Positions 8,704-17,091 of a stretch of DNA of 52,968 nucleotides are shown piece by piece. The stretch lies in the NCBI GenBank assembly GCA_021151585.1, contig JAGKWX010000009.1, positions 1-52,968 of the forward strand, in the 5' to 3' direction. The DNA is from Alphaproteobacteria bacterium (lineage in GTDB: Bacteria > Pseudomonadota > Gammaproteobacteria > JAGOUN01). A model generated the notes under the pieces. It saw nothing but the letters and a program-made list of their open reading frames with translations, had not been told where the DNA came from and did no database searches. Within the stretch, counting starts at the first letter, position 1. Every line of letters begins with the position of its first letter. The translations under genes and the position numbers were made by a program.

Positions 8704-11700
8704 ATGTTTACTGTTAACGGTTACACTGCTGAATTAAAACTTGCAGCACATGATCTTAATAATCTTAACTTGGCTTCCAATAAACAAAAAACCAAAGTAT
8801 GTAAAAAACTGAAAATGCTGACGAATCTTTCAGAATTTTCTAATGCTGATATTCAAGTAGAGTGGGCAAATAATCTCATTCCTTTATTAAGAGAAGAAGA
8901 TAAGGTTCTGCAAAGATATGTCATAGGTATAGTAAGAAACCTTGCGCAAAGTAGAAAATTGGCAGAGAACTTTTTTGAATACTCTAACACTATTGTTGAT
9001 GTGTTGTTAACAACATTAACAACCGAAGATGACAAGCTAATATTAAAATCATTGGCAGCGCTTACTTATTTATCTCGTATTTCTGATGCCATCAAATCTA
9101 CTTTATATGCTTCAGATTATTTGGATAATGTATTCGCGCTCATTTTGAGAGAAAATGCCACTATCATAAATCATGCTTTATTGCTAATCGGCTCATTGAT
9201 ACATCCTTATAAAGACCGCTATCAAAAATTGCCTAATTTATTTTCAGGTATGTATATTTACAACTTGTTTGGTATTCATACGGCAAAGATTCATCAATCT
9301 ATTGTTGAAAAATTATTTTTTCATGTTATATCAGCTCTTATGCGAGATAAGCAATGCAATACTATTTTTGCATCTTTAGTGTTGCAGTGGCTGCTTGGCC
9401 GCTATCAGCCAGATATCAACACTTTCACCATAAAAGGTTTTGTTGTTTTAGATTGGGTTCGGTTATTAAATATAAGTAGTGTTAACATTGTACAATATGC
9501 TGTACAAAATATAGATATAATTTTAGAGGCAAAAGCACTCAGCGATTTGACTCTTCTGTCTGAAAACTTAATTAACCTTGTAGATCTGCTGGAGTCTGAC
9601 ATAGAAAGCGCACAGTCTTGTGCAGTAAAAATATTGGATACCTTAATTGAATCAAAATACATAACGCCTGCGAAGTTATTAGATCATCGCCCCATAGAAT
9701 TTTGGATTGACTTGTTCTTGAAGAGCTCGCCTTGCACTGTATTATTAGCCATTCAAGTAATCGCTTATTGTATAACTGAAGATGATAAAATATCTAATGA
9801 AGTTTTTGATGCTGTAGTGTTAAAGCTTTTAGATTACACCTTAGATGGTAACTATCGTGTTGTTGACAAAACTCTGGACATAATACGAGGTATGGTTGGT
9901 CAAAACCATCCTAAAAAACACTTAATCCTAACCCGAGCTCAGAACTATCCTCGTGTGGCAGAAATTATTAGCCATGAAGATACTTTTACTTCGAATGAAG
10001 CGCCATCTCAACAACAGGTTTTAAGAAGCGAACTACCAAAAAATGAAACAAAAAATACAGAAACAGAAGATCAAGTGACTCATCCAGCAGAGCAAAGTCA
10101 ATCCAGTATTTTTATTGCCGTAACAAGAACCACTCCAATTATCGCAGAAGAACTAAGTTTAGCACCAAATCAAGCAACAGCAAGTGCAGCAGGGGAGCAA
10201 CAAGTAGAGTCAAGATCATCATCAAATGTTACATTGAATCTAGAAGATAAATTTGCAATATTGATGAGTGAGCGCTTGTTGGAGTTGTATTTTGAAAATT
10301 ATTTGCGTAAGACCGTTTTGCCGGAAAGAGAGTATTTGCATTTAGCAGAAAAATTAATTTTAAAAGTAAAACTTTCTCTTTCAGCGGAAATAAGAAAATT
10401 TGCTTTATTTACAGCAATATTTTCTTTCTTAAGCAAAGATGAGAGGTCTGCTTATATTAATGATATTAATGCATCGTTATTACCCAAAGAGTGGCAAGAG
10501 GATGTTGTGCTTTGGCGATTTGCAAGTCAAAAAAATGTCGAATTAGCAGAATATCGCTCAAACGATATATTTTTGGCTTCATGGCGAGAACTGTTATTAG
10601 GAAATAATTTTTCTGGTAAATCACCCATGAATATAGAAAAAAGATTAGAATGTTATGAAAATGCGTTGCGTATGAATTCTAAAAATTTGAGAGCTATATT
10701 TAATTTATATTATGAATTATTAGATCCAAAGAATCCGTGTTTTGATTTGTCAAAAACAGAAGTATTAATCCAAACCAGCCTTAATTTGTTTGTTGATCAT
10801 CCAATTATTAGCCTTCGTTTGCAGTCTGCCTTGGCTTCGATTTACGTTATGCAGTGGGCGGATGCTACGGACTTACTAGAAAAACACACATGTCAACAAA
10901 AGATTACTGAATTAGGCTTTGACAGCAATGAACCTTATTTCGTAAAGATAAGGAGTTCATGGATATACAACGTTAGAGGGGTAGATGCTGGCAGAAACGC
11001 TTGGTACTATGTTGATGTACGGCCCAGTCAAGTCAAAGCTTTTAAAACAGCACTCAATGACAAGATTATTCATTTGGAAAACTATGGCAGCATTCTGAGC
11101 TCTGCTTATGGTGATAATCCCCCCCCCCATATTACAAAAAATCTTGAGAAAAATCGCTACCTCGATATAGAAATTCCTTTTTGCAATAAATTGCAAGCGC
11201 TGTTAGAAAAGGATTATGCTCGCAAACAGTTGTTTATTGAAGAAAATCTATTAACATTAAGTAACGTATTGGGAGAAGGCAAATTTGCCAAAGTGTACAA
11301 AGCCATCTTAGCTCCCGATAACGAAGAGGTGGCGGTTAAACGCTATGAATCTATTTATGATATACCTGAAAAGCTGATAGAAGCGGTTGATCATGAGCTC
11401 ACCATCATGCAAGGGTTTAAAAGTGATTATTTAGTAAAACTCACAGGCCATAATTTGCATGCTCATCCTCCTTTTATTGTGCTTGAATGTGGAAATCGTG
11501 GTTCATTGTATCATTTCCTTCATTCTAGAAAAAAAATTGATTGGTCATTGCGCTTAAGAATAGCACATGATATTGCGCGAGGTTTGGCTTATCTTCATGA
11601 GCATCAATATGTTCATCGTGATATTAAAAGTTTAAATGTGATTTTATTTGACGATTATCGAGCTAAGCTTTCTGATTTTGGGCTGTCAGCCATAAAAATA

Positions 11701-12066
11701 CATTCAAGCTCAATGATGTCACATGACGCATCTGCATCGAGCTCAACAAAAGTAGGTTCTCTCTTATGGATGGCCCCTGAGTTATTTTTGAGAAGTAGTG
11801 GCGGTCCTAGCATGAAATCTGATATTTGGGCATTGGGCATGGTACTTTTTGAAATAGCTAGCGGGCTGTTACCATTTGCGGAAGCGACAAACGAGGATGT
11901 CGTTAAAGAATGGATCAAAAGTGGCAGCGGCGAAGATATTCCAAAAGATTGTGCGGCAGGGACACCGTATGAAGGTTTCGGCGTGTTAATGAAATCTTGT
12001 TGGGCTGAAAGAAATAATCGTCCAACAGCTCATGAAATTGTTCAACACAGTATTTTTAATGATTGA
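8704..12066 (+). CDS. ARM-repeat protein with C-terminal eukaryotic-type protein kinase domain
   Basis: 1120 residues. The N-terminal half (about 15-400) is a helical ARM/HEAT-like solenoid. A Ser/Thr/Gln-rich linker follows (about 430-510), then a helical region with a TPR-like stretch near 640-670. The kinase domain fills about 855-1115. It has glycine loop GEGKFAKVYKA, VAVK lysine K879, catalytic HRDIKSLN (H971-D973), DFG at D991, APELF, and a SDIWALGMVLFE helix. All catalytic residues are present, and the domain most resembles the tyrosine-kinase-like (TKL) Ser/Thr group of eukaryotes. The ATG is preceded by AGGA at slightly long spacing. It is the first gene of a plus-strand set of three. 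A C10 run at 11119-11128 lies just before the kinase domain. Effector status is inferred. Confidence 0.85.
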   Translation: MFTVNGYTAELKLAAHDLNNLNLASNKQKTKVCKKLKMLTNLSEFSNADIQVEWANNLIPLLREEDKVLQRYVIGIVRNLAQSRKLAENFFEYSNTIVDVLLTTLTTEDDKLILKSLAALTYLSRISDAIKSTLYASDYLDNVFALILRENATIINHALLLIGSLIHPYKDRYQKLPNLFSGMYIYNLFGIHTAKIHQSIVEKLFFHVISALMRDKQCNTIFASLVLQWLLGRYQPDINTFTIKGFVVLDWVRLLNISSVNIVQYAVQNIDIILEAKALSDLTLLSENLINLVDLLESDIESAQSCAVKILDTLIESKYITPAKLLDHRPIEFWIDLFLKSSPCTVLLAIQVIAYCITEDDKISNEVFDAVVLKLLDYTLDGNYRVVDKTLDIIRGMVGQNHPKKHLILTRAQNYPRVAEIISHEDTFTSNEAPSQQQVLRSELPKNETKNTETEDQVTHPAEQSQSSIFIAVTRTTPIIAEELSLAPNQATASAAGEQQVESRSSSNVTLNLEDKFAILMSERLLELYFENYLRKTVLPEREYLHLAEKLILKVKLSLSAEIRKFALFTAIFSFLSKDERSAYINDINASLLPKEWQEDVVLWRFASQKNVELAEYRSNDIFLASWRELLLGNNFSGKSPMNIEKRLECYENALRMNSKNLRAIFNLYYELLDPKNPCFDLSKTEVLIQTSLNLFVDHPIISLRLQSALASIYVMQWADATDLLEKHTCQQKITELGFDSNEPYFVKIRSSWIYNVRGVDAGRNAWYYVDVRPSQVKAFKTALNDKIIHLENYGSILSSAYGDNPPPHITKNLEKNRYLDIEIPFCNKLQALLEKDYARKQLFIEENLLTLSNVLGEGKFAKVYKAILAPDNEEVAVKRYESIYDIPEKLIEAVDHELTIMQGFKSDYLVKLTGHNLHAHPPFIVLECGNRGSLYHFLHSRKKIDWSLRLRIAHDIARGLAYLHEHQYVHRDIKSLNVILFDDYRAKLSDFGLSAIKIHSSSMMSHDASASSSTKVGSLLWMAPELFLRSSGGPSMKSDIWALGMVLFEIASGLLPFAEATNEDVVKEWIKSGSGEDIPKDCAAGTPYEGFGVLMKSCWAERNNRPTAHEIVQHSIFND
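11119..11128 (+). repeat. C10 homopolymer inside the kinase gene
   Basis: Ten consecutive C bases encode the Pro-Pro-Pro of NPPPH around residues 806-809, in an otherwise AT-rich gene. A gain or loss of one base would shift the frame before the kinase domain (starting near residue 855). Such runs are typical of slipped-strand contingency switches. Confidence 0.8.
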
Positions 12067-12121
12067 ACTTTTCATCCTTCACAGTAAAATTCAATAAATT
12101 TTCTAGAGGCAAAACGATATT

Positions 12122-13561
12122 ATGAATGAACAATTAAGTGGGCTTATAGCTGATGTTCGTGAAGGTTCATTTTCTGCACAATCTGCAGCGATAAAAAAGC
12201 TTGAAAACATGAGTAGCTCTTCTCAAAACAGGTTGTTGATTCTTGCAGACATACCATTACTCGAACATTTAATTTCTTTTCTAGCAAACGAAACAATACC
12301 AAACAGTTTTAAATGTTCGGTCTTGGGTTTACTTTGTAATCTGAGCACAGAACAAGATTCTCATATTGTATTAACCACAGAAGACACGCTAACCAAACTG
12401 GTTGTTTTTTTAAGTATAGCGACAGAAACCAAAATATTACGAAGAACCGTAGGAATATTATCAAATTTAATGATCAATTATTCAGTAAAAGATTTTTTAG
12501 GCTCAGAAACTACGTTCACTTACCTAATTAATGCTCTTTCAAGTGATGACAGTAAATTGCAAAATAATGCGATTTGTGCCTTGTGGCGATTACTCGAGAG
12601 CCACTATGCCAATCAGGCAAAATTTGTTTTACATAAGTTAGATGATCGTTTATCACATCTTCCGTTATCTAGTATCAATCAGCAATATTATCGTGATGCT
12701 ATTTCCAAACTTTGTTCGCTTTTTTTGCATGAAGAAAAAATTAGCTTGGGAGATAAAATTGACGAAACTCGATGGAGCGAGCTTTATAAGGGTAATTGGC
12801 GAGATCAAGTGGTTGCCATTAAAAGAGCAAAAGGTAGTGCAATGCCTGAAACAGTCGCGCAATCTACTTTGCACGAAGCTAAAATCCTTAAAACACTATC
12901 ACATCCTAACGTGATTGCATTTTACAAGCTTATCCCTGTGGAGTCACAGCCCGTGATGATAATGATGGAATATGCAAATAATGGTGCTCTAAGCGATTTA
13001 TTATACACTCCCTCTATCCCTATTTCTTGGCAGCTGCGTTTAAAAATAGCGCTAGGATTAGCAGAGGGTTTATCTTACATTCATTCAAGAAACGTTATTC
13101 ATGGTGACATTAAAAGTTTCAATGTGTTGCTTGATCAGGAGTACCGTCCTAAATGGTGTGACTTTGGATTTTCTGCACTCAGAAAGCATTCAATTAATAC
13201 TTCTCAGATTTTATTTGAGCAGGCCACTACCGCATCGCAGGCGCCAGGAACACTGCGGTGGATGGCTCCTGAATTATTCCAAAGGCGGGGAGATCTTCGT
13301 GGACGAAAAGCTGACGTTTATGCAATAGGGATGGTGTTTTTTGAGATTGCCTCTCGAACACTTCCATTTGCTGACGCATCAGATGAGGACCTCATAAAAG
13401 ATTGGATTCAACGGTATGAAGGGGAAAGTGTTCCAGATCAATGCCAACGATTATTTCCTTTTTTTGCGGAGACAATGAAAGCTTGTTGGCACAAAGATCC
13501 CAGTCAACGCCCAACCGCTGGCAATATTGTTGAACAACTACAGCGAATTGACACAATTTAA
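12122..13561 (+). CDS. Second ARM-repeat protein kinase-like protein, atypical catalytic loop
   Basis: 479 residues. Residues about 10-190 form ARM-like repeats. The kinase domain runs from about 210 to the end, with VAIK lysine K234, HGDIKSFN (H327, D329) where most kinases have HRD, DFG at D347, APELF, and an ADVYAIGMVFFE helix. The glycine loop is degenerate: GDKIDETRWSELYKG lacks the second and third glycines. The Lys, catalytic Asp and DFG Asp are all kept, so activity is possible. An Arg-less loop is known in non-RD kinases of plant immunity. The kinase domain is a paralogue of the upstream one (shared LRWMAPELF/LLWMAPELF, LPFAxAxxEDxxKxWI). It starts 55 bases after that gene with GAGG upstream, and is probably co-transcribed. 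Confidence 0.82.
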   Translation: MNEQLSGLIADVREGSFSAQSAAIKKLENMSSSSQNRLLILADIPLLEHLISFLANETIPNSFKCSVLGLLCNLSTEQDSHIVLTTEDTLTKLVVFLSIATETKILRRTVGILSNLMINYSVKDFLGSETTFTYLINALSSDDSKLQNNAICALWRLLESHYANQAKFVLHKLDDRLSHLPLSSINQQYYRDAISKLCSLFLHEEKISLGDKIDETRWSELYKGNWRDQVVAIKRAKGSAMPETVAQSTLHEAKILKTLSHPNVIAFYKLIPVESQPVMIMMEYANNGALSDLLYTPSIPISWQLRLKIALGLAEGLSYIHSRNVIHGDIKSFNVLLDQEYRPKWCDFGFSALRKHSINTSQILFEQATTASQAPGTLRWMAPELFQRRGDLRGRKADVYAIGMVFFEIASRTLPFADASDEDLIKDWIQRYEGESVPDQCQRLFPFFAETMKACWHKDPSQRPTAGNIVEQLQRIDTI

Positions 13562-13598
13562 ACATATTAAGACAACCTTAACAACATGGAGAAAACAT

Positions 13599-14699
13599 AT
13601 GCGTATATCAGATGAAGCTTTGGATTTACTGAGTAAAGGAGAATTTGACGCGTTGCAATCACTGCCTTTTGAAAAATTATTTCATCCAGAGGTGCAAAAC
13701 GAAATTTATACCCTGTTTCTCAATAATCGTTTTATTGAAACCACGCAACCGGCATTAGAAGATGCAATAACGTTACGTAATATCGAACGCCCATGCGTTG
13801 TCTCAAGTGGACACATTTTCTCACAAGAAGTTATCGAAGAACTGATTCGTCAATCTAATCCTTCTGCGGGTGTACTATGTCCAAAATCCCGCGTATCACT
13901 TGATGTGAATATCGCAGGCACTGGTCAAGCTTATGTGAATTTACCAAAACTAGATAATTTACTCCGTTGTTTTGATGCTTTGCGATCAATAGATCGGGAG
14001 ACTTCAATCAGGGAGCGAGCTAGCGCTCACGGCGAGCAAATACCAGAAGTACAACCTATCGCAGAGGAAGTAGTAGATTTTAAATTTAGCTTGCTGGCAA
14101 GCAATGGTCGAATCATCATCAAAATAGAATTCACACAAGCCGCTAAACCTCTTGTTCAGTTAATGAGGGATTATTTACAATTTATCTTGCCTCAAGGTGA
14201 AGTCGGAGCAAACTGGCCTTCTCATATATTACCACAGAAGGCATTCAGTCGTTGTTGGTGGATACATCGATCCTCCTTGACTATCAAGTTTGGTTATCCA
14301 ACATCTGCTGAGTTAGAAGGACGTCGAACATTTAATTTAATGCACTTGAATGAAGTAGTACGTATATTTTTGAAAGCTTTTGATCTTCCTGTTGCTGACG
14401 ATGCTACGCCAGTTGCGGCGCAATTTTCTATCCATGATTTAACATCGAAAGATTATGTCACTTTACTTGACAATATACCTGTTGCTTTTAATAAATTTTT
14501 ATATGGAGCCCACCAATTTATTCTTTATACAGCGAAGAAAGCAAGGGATTTAAGAATTGATGTCAATGATGTTGCACGCAGAGGTGGTTCTAACACAGCT
14601 CCAGCGCGATATCTAGGACATGGATTTTTTGAGGCGACGCACAACATACTCACGTCAACATCAACACGGGTGACTCATACATCCTCAGCTCCTCGATAA
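13599..14699 (+). CDS. U-box-like protein (candidate E3 ubiquitin ligase effector)
   Basis: 366 residues. Residues about 54-130 fit the U-box pattern: DAITL (D55), a PCVVSSGHIFSQEVIEELI core, CPKSR (C94), then a LPKLDNLLRCFDAL helix where plant and animal U-boxes have the N-x-x-L-R-x-x-I helix. U-boxes are the zinc-free RING relatives that recruit E2 enzymes; LubX of Legionella is a secreted precedent. The rest (130-366) is unrecognised. I chose ATG 13599 because GGAG lies 7 bases upstream; the frame is open further back into the kinase gene. It begins 37 bases after kinase 2 and is likely in one transcript with both kinases. Ligase activity is inferred. Confidence 0.68.
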   Translation: MRISDEALDLLSKGEFDALQSLPFEKLFHPEVQNEIYTLFLNNRFIETTQPALEDAITLRNIERPCVVSSGHIFSQEVIEELIRQSNPSAGVLCPKSRVSLDVNIAGTGQAYVNLPKLDNLLRCFDALRSIDRETSIRERASAHGEQIPEVQPIAEEVVDFKFSLLASNGRIIIKIEFTQAAKPLVQLMRDYLQFILPQGEVGANWPSHILPQKAFSRCWWIHRSSLTIKFGYPTSAELEGRRTFNLMHLNEVVRIFLKAFDLPVADDATPVAAQFSIHDLTSKDYVTLLDNIPVAFNKFLYGAHQFILYTAKKARDLRIDVNDVARRGGSNTAPARYLGHGFFEATHNILTSTSTRVTHTSSAPR

Positions 14700-14768
14700 G
14701 GATAAAGGTATTGCGCGCTTTGCTAGAACTTCGTGTCATAAAGCATATGGTCGTAGTTGTTTTTAGTG

Positions 14769-14881
14769 CGCGCATTCCAGCCTGAAGTGCGACAAATCCT
14801 TTCGCTAATTCTCCATAATGTTGCTGTAAAACTTCCGCAGGTATTATATGCTCCAAGCATTGCATGGGCCTATTATTAATT
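14769..14881 (-). mobile_element. IS30-like transposase 3' end, relic copy B
   Basis: Near-copy of 6846-6958 (nine differences in 113 bases). Here the Q codon is intact where copy A has a stop (PAEVLQQHYGELAKG), but the terminal stop is altered so the frame runs on through VALQAGMRALK. The two copies carry different lesions, so both decayed independently. It sits 70 bases after the U-box gene on the opposite strand. Confidence 0.6.
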
Positions 14882-15040
14882 TTATGTAAATGCTCTGTCT
14901 ATATTTCAAGCGCCCAAATTTTTGCCGAATTAAATCCTATTTCAATATCAGGTAAAAGTGTAAAGCGCCCAATATTGTAAGTCAAAAATAAGATAAATTT
15001 TTTTCTGTCGGATAAAAAATAATGTGTAATTTATTTTGAA

Positions 15041-15150
15041 GAGAGCGAGCAGTTCTCCCTCTCGTACAAAGAGGAGGGGCGGGCGTGAGCAATCGACTCA
15101 AAAATGATGTGACCCATCGCTGGAATCAAGATTATCTAGCCCTCGCTCTC
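15041..15150. repeat. Non-coding segment bounded by 9-base inverted repeats
   Basis: GAGAGCGAG at 15041 and CTCGCTCTC at 15142-15150 bound a 110-base block that is more GC-rich than its surroundings and contains no convincing gene. It could be a MITE or part of a decayed insertion sequence. Nothing else was recognised in 14882-15040. Confidence 0.3.
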
Positions 15151-15231
15151 AATATGTTTGAATAGTTGCCCGCACCACTTAACAGTACGTCCGATTGCAG
15201 TCTTAAATGCTTGAATTTCTTGAAGGGTAAC

Positions 15232-15363
15232 ATAAAATCATATAATAAATTTATAGGCATTGATATTAGTAAATGCAGTTTTTCTGTTGCCGTTTATGGT
15301 AAAAAAATATGATAATGATGCAGCTGGAATTGCAGAATTTATCATGGTTAATTGGTTAACATA
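15232..15363 (+). pseudogene. IS110-family transposase, N-terminal fragment with frameshift
   Basis: Reads FIGIDISKCSFSVAVYGKK, the typical N-terminal DEDD-transposase motif of IS110 (FIGIDVSK...). The frame then breaks at an A7 run (15301-15307) and continues in another frame as YDNDAAGIAEFI before a stop. The remainder of the gene is missing; the membrane-protein gene on the other strand begins at its end. Confidence 0.65.
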
Positions 15364-15380
15364 AGAAATTCATATAAAAT

Positions 15381-16820
15381 TTACATATTTTTGCATTCTC
15401 TTGCTATTTGATTATTATGAATTTCATTTTCTTCGTCGTGACCATTAGCTTCGATTAACTCAAATTGTCCGCCAACTTGTGTGTGAGAAAAGAAATTGGC
15501 TACTCTTTGGGTAAAATATCTTGCTTCATAATATCTTGTCGAAGATGTCGCATAAGCGCACCCACTCTGAATGTTGTGCAGAAGCCTAGCACACAACGAT
15601 TCACTTAGCTCAAAAACATCAGTGTTGACATATTTTTTGAGTATGAAAATGATATTAAGTGACAGTGAAATTGATTTTAATGCGCTACCATCAAAAAAAG
15701 AAACTGGGAAATTAGTAAAAGGATTAGAGAAATAAATTAGTGCGTAAAGATCTGCTCGGTAATATTCCCAAATGGTAGGAGTTGTTATTAGTTTCGAATA
15801 TAATGAAAAAAAAAGGCGAACTAGCGGCATAAAAATCATAGGAGCTAATGCACATAATAATAGAAATGCCATAGAAAAGGTAATGGAAAAAAAATTTTTA
15901 ACAACCGAGGGTAAGGCATTTGACATTATGCGTAAATGAAACTCAAAAAATTTTACCCCTTCATGTTGAATATATTGAAAAAAATCTTTGCAAAAGCGTA
16001 AGTATTGCACAGGAAAGCAAGTATTTGCTATCAAGTAAAATAGTTGGTAAAAAATTATAGATAGAAAAACTATCGCCATATAAGACACGGGGAAAAGTGC
16101 AGGTGCAAGCACTTTTCCCATACCTATCAAAGCGCACACTATAGAAGGAGGGAGATCAAGTAAAAAAAATGACGTTGCATCTCTTAACATATAAACATTT
16201 TTATTAATTGAAAGTGAAGAAAGCTCGTTATCACTCGCAATAAATGCTATTTCGTTCATGTCCCACATCAAATAAAATTCAATAAAAAAAAGAACTGTAA
16301 TATCGTGTAAGAATGAAAAAAATCTATTTTCTTCTAAAAACTTAAAGGGTTGAATTAAAAGTTTCATTTCTTTTAAAAGATTTTCATATAAACGAGGCAA
16401 TGCCACGAAAATAAAGAGGCTTGATGCGCTCAGCATCACTAAAATTTTTGCTAGTATTAGTGTATATGTTACTGTATATGACCCTGGATAAAAAAATTGT
16501 TTACGATTTGCGGCGCCAGGATCGAGTACTGTTGTGCCGATTAAGTTATCAGGCACACAAGCCGTATTGTTTTTGATGTAATATTTTTGGTAAATGGAAT
16601 TGTGTAATCTTATTGATCCAAAATGTGTAAACACTTCTTCATTTGAACAGATTTTATTTGGAAAAAATAAATATTCTTCGATGATATTATTGCTAGAGAT
16701 CGTACGGAAAGATTTTGCAATGTAACTTAATGAGTAGCAAAAGAAAAACAATTTAGAGCCACATCGAAAAAAATATTTCAATGTAGCAAAGCGAAAAGCG
16801 AATTTTTCTCTTGTGTCCAT
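15381..16820 (-). CDS. Polytopic membrane protein of unknown function, paralogue 2
   Basis: 479 residues, hydrophobic, with many predicted membrane segments. It is homologous over its length to 7138-8484, with shared N-terminal, central and C-terminal blocks (FFPNKICSNEE, NTACVPDNLIGTTV, FFDGSALKSISLSLNIIF, FFSHxxxGGxFELIE). The middle is more divergent and about 30 residues longer. The C-terminus is CKNM, so Cys at -4 is shared with paralogue 1. No known family was recognised. It sits between an IS110 fragment and the RND operon. The two paralogues also share an upstream TATACT-containing stretch, suggesting common regulation. Confidence 0.75.
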   Translation of the reverse strand: MDTREKFAFRFATLKYFFRCGSKLFFFCYSLSYIAKSFRTISSNNIIEEYLFFPNKICSNEEVFTHFGSIRLHNSIYQKYYIKNNTACVPDNLIGTTVLDPGAANRKQFFYPGSYTVTYTLILAKILVMLSASSLFIFVALPRLYENLLKEMKLLIQPFKFLEENRFFSFLHDITVLFFIEFYLMWDMNEIAFIASDNELSSLSINKNVYMLRDATSFFLLDLPPSIVCALIGMGKVLAPALFPVSYMAIVFLSIIFYQLFYLIANTCFPVQYLRFCKDFFQYIQHEGVKFFEFHLRIMSNALPSVVKNFFSITFSMAFLLLCALAPMIFMPLVRLFFSLYSKLITTPTIWEYYRADLYALIYFSNPFTNFPVSFFDGSALKSISLSLNIIFILKKYVNTDVFELSESLCARLLHNIQSGCAYATSSTRYYEARYFTQRVANFFSHTQVGGQFELIEANGHDEENEIHNNQIARECKNM

Positions 16821-16851
16821 TTATTGTTTAAATTGTAAATTTAAAAATTGG

Positions 16852-16880
16852 AGTATAAATTTATGTTGTTGCGATTACAA
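16852..16880 (-). promoter_or_regulatory. Candidate promoter of membrane protein 2
   Basis: On the minus strand TTGTAA, a 17-base spacer and TATACT end 32 bases before the ATG. The paralogue's upstream region has the same TTATACTxCAA segment (8513-8524), though without a good -35. An 8-base inverted repeat (TTTAAATT/AATTTAAA, 16827-16845) lies between promoter and start. Confidence 0.45.
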
Positions 16881-17028
16881 CTGAAACTTTTTATGTTGTT
16901 AGTTTAACGTCCTTTCTGTAAAATCGAATTTGGTATAAATATTACTCAGTGTTGAGTGATAAGAAAAGCTTGAAATAAAACCAGCCAAAATTAATCTTAT
17001 AGGTGACAAAACCAAAGGAGAGTAAGCG

Positions 17029-17091
17029 ATGGCTGAGCAAGTGAAGAATCTACTTTTTCCTTTTACGCTTTTCATTCCAGGTTTGAAATAG
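17029..17091 (+). pseudogene. Short orphan 5' gene end with strong ribosome site
   Basis: GGAG 8 bases before an ATG opens a 20-codon frame (MAEQVKN...) that ends within the antisense of the pump gene. It may be the remnant of a gene cut off by rearrangement, or chance. Confidence 0.15.
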
